Source: Gracilariopsis chorda (taxonomy: Eukaryota > Rhodophyta > Florideophyceae > Gracilariales > Gracilariaceae). From it: DNA of 21,193 nt. The position numbers were made by a program, and so were the translations under genes. The notes beneath the pieces are model-generated. The model was not told the origin of the DNA and searched no databases. It saw nothing but the letters and a program-made list of their open reading frames with translations. Location: NCBI GenBank assembly GCA_003194525.1, contig NBIV01000547.1:1-21193 (forward strand), written 5' to 3'. Shown piece by piece: positions 8,684 to 15,870 of the stretch (position 1 is the stretch's first letter; the number at the start of each line of letters is the position of its first letter).

Positions 8684-10834
8684 ATGTCGAGGAAGCCCTC
8701 GGATGCCGAACCTGTAACCACTCGCAGTCGCTCCCGCGACAGCGCTGTTACCGGTGACCGGGTTGCTTCGAGAATCCCAATTCGGGCTGGCTCTACTCTT
8801 GCAACCAAGGCCCCACCTCGTCCTCCGAGTCGTCAACCGGAAGACCGGGATATTCCGCCAACCCTGTTGGACAACCTGTCTCTAGGTGCTGGACCGTCTA
8901 CGGCTGTTCCCGCTGTAGCGGTTCAATCCCCGACACCCGGGCAGGCTGACAACTCCCAGGTATCCCACCTGGAAGAGCAGCTTCGCGCCTTGCGCGCTGC
9001 TCACGACACCATTGTTGGGGAGTTTACCGCTCTCCGAGGCGTGGTTGAGGCTCATCCTGTGAAGGATATAGCCGGGGACCTCCGCATTCTCCGGTTAGAC
9101 GCCAACAAATTGTTGGAGTGCTTTGGTAGCCCTGCAGCCTTCGTGGAAGGAGTTGAAGACCGATTCAATCGGGTACGGAACCGTCTGGAGACGTTGGAGC
9201 GAACCATTCACGTGGTACAGCCCCGTCCGGCGGAGCCGGTCATTGCTTCTCAGCGCGATGAGCGCAAGGGAGATCGAAAGCGCCGCAAAAAGCGGAAGTC
9301 GAAACCGAAGTATGGAACTGATTCGGACACGTCGACATCTTCGGATTCTACACCGAGCCACTCCGATCCCTCCGATTCCTCGGATTCTGAACCTGAAGGT
9401 GATCGCCGAGGGCGTTCTTCCCGCTCCAAGCGGTCTGATACCACCGCTGGTGGGATTCGCTCCCGTTCGAAGGGTAGAAGACATTCCGGTCTCAAGGAGT
9501 TGAAGCCAACCAACAACTTGTACCGGAAGCTTCTATCGTACCGATACTATGGGCTGGAAGACTCCTCACTGGAGCGTACCCCCTGTGGAACGGGTAGAGT
9601 GAAAGACTGTATCAAACGGATGCAACTTTCACTCCGCAACCAGTACTTTACTGGAGAAGACCCCATTTTGGTTCTGGATTTCCTCGCACGCTATGTGGCG
9701 GAAGCCGATATTCTCGGAATGAACGAAGGCCAGGCCTACATTGCGCTGCCGTATTTCTTACGGGGAATCGCCGAGGACCAGTACAACTCTGTGCGAGGGT
9801 CCTCGCGAGCCTCCGAAGGAGGAGTCACCTGCTGGCCTGAAGCAGTTCAATATTTGTTGCGCTCATACGCAACAAATACCGCCATTCAGTCGGCAATCCT
9901 CGCATTGCGAGATACTCGTCAACGCTCAGGTGAGCTCGAAACCGAATACTCGGTACGCCTGAATAAGGCTTTCCACCGTTGTGGTAATATCTACCCCGCT
10001 GGGGAGCGTTGCACGATGTTCATCGATGGACTTGATCTGGCTATCAAGAGCCTCGTCGCCCGTCACCGGGAGGAGAAACGGAAGCTCACCTATCTCGAGC
10101 TCGTACAGTTTGCTCGAGCTGAGGGTGATGCACTCCGCGCCCGTGCTCCTGCTGCCAGGTCTAAAGCCGCGAAAGCGTTGATGTTGGAGAATAACTCCCC
10201 TTCTCTCTCGCTTATAGCGGACGACGCCCCTAAACAGGGATACGATAACGTTCAGGTTATGCAAGCCGACGGTCTGTCGGTTCCGACCACGGAATTGCCG
10301 TCGACGACGGGGTCCACTAGTGAAACGTCTCAGGGTGACACGGTTTTATACGTAGGTAACAACCGCATGCAGGCACCTCGAGTTCCGTTTGCAAACGGCT
10401 TCACCCGTAATCAACGGCCTGGTTGGATTGACAACCGCAATGCGGGAAGGTTTGCTGATACTCGGAATGCAGAGCTGCGAAGCGGAGCAGTGCCCGTCAT
10501 TTGCCATTTGTGCTATACGCACGGGCACACCTCACCACAGTGCCTCCTCTCATTGAGAGAGATGGCAAAAGTAGTCTCCAACTACGAGGCGCTCACTCCA
10601 TTGGAGAAGAATTCCATCCCGATGACGTCGTATCTCCGTGCGAAGACGGATTTTCCGAATGCTTTGGCTCAAACACCGCTTGCGCGGACTGTTCCGGCTT
10701 ATCGGGGTAACGCTCGATCACTCGGCGATGCGGCCAACACCGTGAGAACGGAAGCTCCCGTTCAACGGGCGTCAGCTCTCGTTGTCGAGGAACCGGGGCA
10801 GCACCCCGTATCTACCCCTTCACAGGGAAACTAA
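8684..10834 (+). CDS. gag: Element B Gag polyprotein, intact
   Basis: A 716-residue Gag that would assemble the cytoplasmic particle and bind the element RNA. It starts at ATG 8684 (MSRKPSDAEPVTTRSRSRDS), 100 nt after the primer-binding-like site. A coiled coil lies at about residues 85-180, a Lys/Arg-rich and then Ser/Asp-rich linker at about 195-270, and the capsid-like core at about 275-480 (NNLYRKLLSYRYYGLE, GEDPILVLDFLARYVAEADI, WPEAVQYLLRSYAT, RCGNIYPAGERCTMFIDGL). A nucleocapsid zinc knuckle CX2CX4HX4C is at C607, C610, H615 and C620. No stop or frameshift is seen although the pol of the same copy is dead. The TAA stop follows the slippery heptamer GGGAAAC directly, so a share of ribosomes should pass into pol. 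A and D gag are decayed relatives. Confidence 0.9.
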   Translation: MSRKPSDAEPVTTRSRSRDSAVTGDRVASRIPIRAGSTLATKAPPRPPSRQPEDRDIPPTLLDNLSLGAGPSTAVPAVAVQSPTPGQADNSQVSHLEEQLRALRAAHDTIVGEFTALRGVVEAHPVKDIAGDLRILRLDANKLLECFGSPAAFVEGVEDRFNRVRNRLETLERTIHVVQPRPAEPVIASQRDERKGDRKRRKKRKSKPKYGTDSDTSTSSDSTPSHSDPSDSSDSEPEGDRRGRSSRSKRSDTTAGGIRSRSKGRRHSGLKELKPTNNLYRKLLSYRYYGLEDSSLERTPCGTGRVKDCIKRMQLSLRNQYFTGEDPILVLDFLARYVAEADILGMNEGQAYIALPYFLRGIAEDQYNSVRGSSRASEGGVTCWPEAVQYLLRSYATNTAIQSAILALRDTRQRSGELETEYSVRLNKAFHRCGNIYPAGERCTMFIDGLDLAIKSLVARHREEKRKLTYLELVQFARAEGDALRARAPAARSKAAKALMLENNSPSLSLIADDAPKQGYDNVQVMQADGLSVPTTELPSTTGSTSETSQGDTVLYVGNNRMQAPRVPFANGFTRNQRPGWIDNRNAGRFADTRNAELRSGAVPVICHLCYTHGHTSPQCLLSLREMAKVVSNYEALTPLEKNSIPMTSYLRAKTDFPNALAQTPLARTVPAYRGNARSLGDAANTVRTEAPVQRASALVVEEPGQHPVSTPSQGN

Positions 10835-10859
10835 TCGAGGGAGTCTCCCCTTTGGGAGA
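10825..10859 (+). promoter_or_regulatory. Programmed -1 ribosomal frameshift site, gag/pol of B
   Basis: In the gag frame the bases are CAG GGA AAC TAA. G GGA AAC (10825-10831) is a perfect X XXY YYZ heptamer, of the type used at the gag-pro junction of simian type D retroviruses. A -1 slip re-reads the last C and gives CTA ATC GAG, which is the frame of B pol and is open onward. Twelve nt downstream TCTCCC (10844-10849) can pair with GGGAGA (10854-10859). Another hairpin is possible with GGCGTC at 10860 and GACGCC at 10884. Pol has no ATG near its start in this frame. Confidence 0.8.
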
Positions 10860-13800
10860 GGCGTCCTCAGAGTTGAGGTTGACGACGCCCGAGGCGCCGC
10901 CGCTTCGCTCCCCGGTGAAAATCCTGACAAAGGAAGACACCGCTGACGCGGATTCGAAGTACCTTGGTGTTTTGCGTCGACCGTGGATACGGGTAAGAAA
11001 CAACCGGATCCCGGATAGAATCATGGTCATGGCCAAGCGCAACTACAAGGTTTACGCTGACCTTGGCCTGAGCCACCAGTTTATGGTGAGATATCTTTCA
11101 GTCCTGGACACAGGTGCTGGCCCGAACTTCATCGACGAGTCGATTTTACCCCCGCTCTTGCGGTCTCGCATCCGTTCTACAACGGTTCCGGACGTCGCGG
11201 ACGTGAATAACAATCCGTTGAAAACGGTGGGTGTCATCGAATTGGTCGTACGCTTGGGCACTTTCGTGGTGAAACTCGACTTTATTGTTTGTCGGTCGTT
11301 GGCTGCGCCAGTTATACTGGGATGTGATTATTGTGACCGATTCATCGAGGCAATCCGGCCACGGCGGAGAACAGTAGAACTCGAGGATGGAACCACGGTT
11401 CCTATTGTTCGCCGACCGCTGAAGCGGGCATCGCAGAAGCAAGTTCCGCTACCTGCCGCGCAGGAACCACCCCCCGCTGCACGGGAGTCTACGAAGCTCC
11501 GCGTTGCGGCATCGGTTTCTATTCCCCCTGAGACTCAGGTAATGGTGCAGGTCAATTCCCGTCAACACGGTGTTCGGATTGTGCAACCCCTAGCCTCGTT
11601 GTACGAGAAGTATCAAATTGCCGTTGCAAACGGAATTGTCAATGTGACTCCGGATGTCCCGTTCCGGTTGCTTGTCGCCAATCTTGGCACAAAACCCCAG
11701 TATCTGGTGAAGAACCAAGTGATTGGATCAGTTACGCCGCACCCGCTGGCCATGCTTCCTACGAAGACTACCGCTGCCGATGTCCTCGGAATTGTTGCCT
11801 CCGCAGAGGATTCGAAGTCCGACGTCGTCGTGTCTAAGGAGGGGGAGGAGGCTACCGCGCCAGCGGACAATTCGCCGAGCACCTCGGAATCAACGCCTGA
11901 AACAGGAACGCACGTGCCTACGAGCTACGATAGAATCGATCCTATCAAGGCTCTGGAGGACCTTGACTTCGGTCATGTACCGGAGTCACACCGTCAACGT
12001 CTGCAAGACATGTTACGGGAGTTCACCACTATGTGGGATGGCTCCCTTGGGGAGATTAATGCAACTGAACATCGGATTGACGTGTTGCCGAATACGCGAC
12101 CCGTCGCGTAACCCCCATACAGGGCAGGACCGAAGGCTCGGGAAGAAGAACAGTTCCAAGTGGAGAAGATGCTCCGAGCTGGAGTTATCGAACCGGCTCA
12201 GTCGCCGTGGGCATCTCCAGTTGTACTGGCCTTAAAGAGCGATGGAACCTGGCGGTTCTGTATCGACTATCGCCGGCTCAATGCCGTGACGGTACGGGAC
12301 ACGTATCCTATCCCTCGTATGGACGAGTGTATCGACTCCCTGGGGAGCGCCACTGTGTTCACAGCATTGGACGCCAATTGGGAATATTGGCAAGTCCCTG
12401 TTCGGGAGGAGGACCGCGACAAAACGGCTTTCGTCTGCCATGCAGGATCGTACGGCTTTAAGCGGATGCCATTCGGTTTAACCAACGCACCCGCCACCTT
12501 TCAGCGGGCCATCGACATTTTGATGAGCCGCTTTAAGTGGCGGACCTGTTTGGTCTACCTGGATGCCATTATCATCTTCTCGAACAACATGGATGACCAT
12601 CTAGACGACGTCCGAGACGTGTTGTCCGTGCTGCGTGACGCAGGAATTACCCTCAAGCTGAGGAAGTGCGAGTTTTTCACTGACACCATCAAGTATCTTG
12701 GGCACATAATCCGTCCAGGACGGTTGTCAATCGAAGACGTTCGAGTCAAGTCCCTCGCGGAGGCGAAGGAACCCCGTACTCAAACGGAACTGCGCTCCTT
12801 TTTAGGGCTGGTCAACGTCTACAGACGGTTTATCCCGAACTTTTCGGACGTTGCAGCTCCTCTCAACGTGCTCTTGCGGAAGGGACAACCACCTAAACTG
12901 GACCCTCTTACCTCCCCTCAAAGTGTTGCTTTCAACTCCTTGAAGGAGGCTGTCATGTCAGCACCAATCCTGGCGTTGCCCAAACCGGGACTACCATACT
13001 CCGTGGACACGGATGCGAGCGACCATCAGGTCGGATGTGCTCTGCTCCAGACCACCCCGGACGGGGAGCGACACCCGATTGGGTACTGGTCACGTTCGCT
13101 AAACGTTCACGAATGGAATTACTCTGTTTCAGAGAAGGAGTGTCTGGCCGTTGTCTGGGCTTTGTCGACACTCCGCCCCTATCTCATGGGAGTTCACTTT
13201 ACCGTTTACACGGATCAATCCTCATTGAGGTGGTTGATGAACATCTCGGATCCATCTGGCTGCCTCATGCGGTGGAGACTCCGCTTAGCGGAATTTGACT
13301 TCGAGGTCATCTACAAGAAGGGGGCGAAGAACACCCAAGCCGACGCTCTGTCGCGTTTGCCCACGGAGGGGGAAGCCCTCGCCAATGAGGATGACGATGA
13401 GATACCGTGCTACATGGTGAACGGAGATACGCCAGAAGATCCGGAATGGCCAGAAGACTGGGAATTGGACTCTGAATACGACGACTTACTCGCCTCGAGC
13501 GAGGATTCTGAGAAGCACATACCGGGAAATTATGTACCGGTTGAGACCGAGGAAATGATCCGAGAACAGTTCGGGGGCCCCTTCTGTACAAGGATACGTG
13601 CACGCCTCAACGGCGGAGAGAATCTCCCCTTCGGGGTGAACGACATTGGTTACCTCGTGAGGACCGTCGAGGCTATCCCACAAGTTGTGGTACCGCACAC
13701 GCTACAGAAGCGGATATTGCATCTTTCGCATTACTCGAAACTCGGTGGACACTCCGGTGGGAGGAAGCGTTATCTAACCCTTCGCAGGGATTTCTACTGG

Positions 13801-13977
13801 CCCGCCATGGCGGTCGATTGCTACGCTACGGTGCGGTTTTGCACGCAATGCGCGAAGAACCGGGTCAAACTCCGGAAGAACTCCAAACGGATGAAGCTAT
13901 TCCCCGCCAGGGCGCCGCTCGAGTTTGTCGCAATTGACATTCTCGGACCATTTCTCTCTACCAGGAGTGTAGGATAG
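10831..13977 (+). pseudogene. pol: Element B Pol: protease, RT, RNase H, partial integrase
   Basis: Read after a -1 shift from gag. The retropepsin has VLDTGAGPNF at about 11104-11133 and VILGCDYC further on. Reverse transcriptase follows from about 12160 (GVIEP, SPWASPVVLALK, FCIDYRRLN, LDANWEYWQV, MPFGLTNAPATFQ). The active site YxDD reads YLDA: the second Asp is GCC (Ala) at 12565-12567. The normal Gly in GYWQ is Glu at 12382-12384. RNase H is present (VDTDASD, EKECLAVVWAL, TDQSSLRWL where His is usual). The integrase HHCC zinc domain is intact (H-x6-H, CTQC). The frame ends just after AIDILGPF, which holds the first core Asp. A single in-frame TAA at 12109-12111 interrupts it, aligned to Gln in C. 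It is not functional for reverse transcription. Confidence 0.9.
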
Positions 13978-14400
13978 TGAGCCAAGTGGGCAAGCTCCTA
14001 ATGGTCTCGTGGTAGCGTGGCAGAGCTGGGGGGTCCTAAGGTTAATGAAGCGGCGGCGACACCTCTGGTAATGTTGGCGCAATGGGGTGGCGCTGACTAC
14101 GCAGTCCTACAGGTCGGAATTGCGGTAGCGATACCTTGAAGGCCAAAGGGAATTGTGAGTACCGAGTACGAAGGTGCTCAAGACTCACAAGGGTGTCTGA
14201 GTTTACTGTCCCTAGGGGAGGCGCAGCTCGAGGTGCCTAAGTATCGGCACCGAGGCGCCTCGACCCTGTGGCACTGTAAAGTGCCCTACTCTACAGTAGC
14301 TATATCTAGTCCTATGGTTACTAATTCAATAAAACTAAATAAATTATATAAAATACAGATAGCCATCCTTGGGCCAGATACACAACGTGTATCGTCCACA
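13968..14400 (+). repeat. Probable 5' LTR of element F
   Basis: The segment begins TGT and ends ACA and is non-coding. It holds inverted repeats (GGTGCC with GGCACC, the palindrome GAGGCGCCTC, GGCACT with AGTGCC) at about 14221-14285. An AT-rich tract with CAATAAAACTAAATAAATT and TATATAAAATA lies at about 14328-14355 and could serve as TATA or poly(A) signal. No second copy is in the window. Confidence 0.5.
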
Positions 14401-14417
14401 TGGGTCTCCAGAGTTGC
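14401..14417 (+). other. Primer-binding-like site of element F
   Basis: TGGGTCTCCAGAGTTGCGG abuts the CA end of the presumed LTR with no spacer. It shares TGG(G)TCTCC with elements A, B and E. Confidence 0.5.
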
Positions 14418-14616
14418 GGAATCCACTGGACTTCACTATCTCACATCGCCCTCTCCTTAGGCTTGACCGTCTCGGTCGAACCGCTTGTCCTCCACGGGTA
14501 TCTTCAGCCCATTGGCCGGTTACCAAGTTTTTCCTTTGGTCTCACCGTTCCTACAACGCACCTGTCCGATTTCAGCTGTCAGCGGCACCCCGCTGCCGCC
14601 TATCCCGGCTATCCCT

Positions 14617-15045
14617 ATGGGCGTAACCAATGCGGCCGAAGCTCTCCGTGAGGTCGCTGGTGCCGCTGGCCTCAATGTTTCCGGTGGCCTTGAGGACTTA
14701 TTGCGCCGCGCTAGGTCTTGGGCGCGTCGTGCGTCGCGTTACGGGGCCCTGCTGGAGGAGAATGAGGCCCTAAAGGACTCGGTGGAGCAGATCCTACAGG
14801 AGAACGCTCATGTGCTGTCCAACAAGGTCCTTGCGGACATCGACGCTCGCTATGGGCTCGCTTTGAGCGACAGTAGCGGCGGTGCAGGCTCCGCGTCCAG
14901 TGGTCCGCACAGTCCTCCGCGCAAGCGCCAGCGCACGGTGGGTCCCAGTGGTCAGAGTTCCGGTGGTCAGGCGCCAACCGATGGCGGTGGTGGTGCGTCT
15001 GAGGGCCAGGGCGGCGACGCGATCACGCCGGCTCCATCGGCCTGA
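14617..15045 (+). CDS. Unrecognised coiled-coil ORF of element F
   Basis: A 142-codon ORF starting MGVTNAAEALREVAGAAGLN; the ATG at 14617 is the first ATG in the frame, and the frame is open further upstream to about 14485 without one. I do not recognise a family. Residues 1-35 are Ala/Leu-rich and helical in character, 35-75 are likely a coiled coil (RYGALLEENEALKDSVEQIL), and after about residue 88 the protein is Ser/Gly/Pro/Gln-rich with a basic patch PPRKRQRT that resembles a nuclear localisation signal. It lies about 216 nt after a primer-binding-like site, the position gag has in the other elements, so it may be a gag N-terminus or a short element's own protein. The layout of coiled coil, then basic and low-complexity tract, recalls the first third of B gag, but no sequence match is visible. 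A host gene is possible but less likely. Confidence 0.5.
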   Translation: MGVTNAAEALREVAGAAGLNVSGGLEDLLRRARSWARRASRYGALLEENEALKDSVEQILQENAHVLSNKVLADIDARYGLALSDSSGGAGSASSGPHSPPRKRQRTVGPSGQSSGGQAPTDGGGGASEGQGGDAITPAPSA

Positions 15046-15075
15046 GGGTACTCTTCAATTAGCCTGTTAGGTCTC

Positions 15076-15081
15076 AATAAA
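15076..15081 (+). terminator. Possible poly(A) signal AATAAA after the F ORF
   Basis: AATAAA lies 31 nt after the stop codon at 15043-15045. It is the canonical hexamer, but short and AT-rich enough to occur by chance. Confidence 0.35.
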
Positions 15082-15089
15082 GTCAAGTT

Positions 15090-15870
15090 ATCCATTGGTT
15101 ATTACGTCCGTTTCCCTTAGGTCGGCTTGACCGGCCTTCAGGTCAATTAGTGCGGTGGGTTGCCCTCAGGGTGCACCGCGACGGTTCGCGCTCCAGTGGA
15201 CTTGCAACAGTTTGCAGTAGCCAATGGAGGCGTAGTGATCTCGCTCGGCGTGGCCGGTTTCTCAGGGCAGCGGTTGTCCAATGGGCGTGGACACGTGCCC
15301 AACGTGGGAGCGCTGGGGCTCGTGCCCATTCTGGACAACACCCTTGGCACTCGAAAAATCAAGCGAAGAAATTGTCCATTGGAAATTGTTGATTTTTTGA
15401 GATGCCAGTGGCCAGCGCGCGCGCTTCTTGCGTGCTCGTCGCACAATGTGCCCGTACGGTGCCGTTTCGGCCGAAACGAGGAGACTCCGAATCGGCTGTC
15501 CGTTGGTCTGTGCGCGGCCTAGAAGCCGAGATATCGGCCGTTCTTTGCTTTGGCCGATTTCGGGGCGTGCAACGCCACTTCAAAAAATTGTCCATTTGGC
15601 CGACGGCGTTTTTGATCAAGCGCGCGCGCCTTGGCAGGCGCTGCCCGCGCTGTAAGTCCATCGGATGTTTCATTGGGCTGATAGTTAGTGCCAAAATTAG
15701 TGTGCGCCAGAGGCAGGCCGCACTATAGTTAGACCAGAGGATGGTTAGCGCTCCGCGCCGTGGCCCATGGAAAGCCAGATCGGCTTAGCGCGCGTAGTGC
15801 GCGTGCTTAGTACGTCTGTCCTATGGTCAGCTCAGCGACTTTAGCGCGATAGCTAGCGACGTCCATTGGA
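15090..15870 (-). other. Non-coding stretch, probably the 3' LTR region of element C
   Basis: This follows the C pol stop on the minus strand and has no convincing gene; the open frames on both strands are GC-rich shadows. It holds a perfect 16-bp palindrome, CGTTTCGGCCGAAACG, at 15463-15478. ATCGGCC and GGCCGAT form a hairpin at about 15531-15558. GCGCGCGCGC runs occur at about 15416 and 15620. The motif AAATTGTCCATT occurs twice, at about 15369 and 15587. A polypurine tract near 15905-15916 supports an LTR starting close to the end of pol. The left boundary against element F is not determined. Confidence 0.45.
15463..15478. repeat. Perfect 16-bp palindrome in the C LTR region
   Basis: CGTTTCGGCCGAAACG reads the same on both strands. 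Confidence 0.9.

Larger units (their letters stand above)
7963..13967 (+). mobile_element. Element B: Ty3/Gypsy-type retrotransposon, 3' truncated
   Basis: The order is tentative 5' LTR, primer-binding-like site, leader, gag, protease, reverse transcriptase, RNase H, integrase zinc domain and the first few residues of the integrase core. This domain order (integrase after RNase H) is that of Ty3/Gypsy. The coding part is well preserved: intact gag, and one long pol frame in the -1 register broken by a single TAA. The element stops at 13967 inside the integrase, exactly where element F starts with a TGT end, so insertion of F is the simplest cause. The rest of B is not found to the right within the window. 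Confidence 0.85.
13968..15081 (+). mobile_element. Element F: LTR-element 5' end inserted in B integrase
   Basis: B integrase coding stops at 13967 and is followed by TGTAGGATAG. A stretch of 433 bp then ends GTCCACA at 14400, with TGGGTCTCC immediately after, the same kind of primer-binding-like sequence as at the other element 5' ends. An ORF and an AATAAA follow. No pol and no second LTR are seen before element C begins, so F is either a short non-autonomous element or one truncated at its 3' side by C. The right boundary is approximate. The five bases before it (AGGAG) would be the target-site copy to look for. Confidence 0.55.

Noticed and set aside
9095..9516. Arg-rich minus-strand frames opposite B gag
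   Set aside because: They are the antisense of the basic and Ser/Asp-rich gag linker, whose codons give long stop-free antisense frames.
14010..14040. tRNA-like stretch (GGTAGCGTGGCAGAGC) in the F LTR
   Set aside because: No acceptor stem, T-arm GTTCRANNC box or full cloverleaf could be drawn around it.
15150..15728. Several open frames of 60-120 codons on both strands in the C LTR region
   Set aside because: They overlap each other in all frames, come from high GC content with few stops, show no domain and lie where an LTR is expected.
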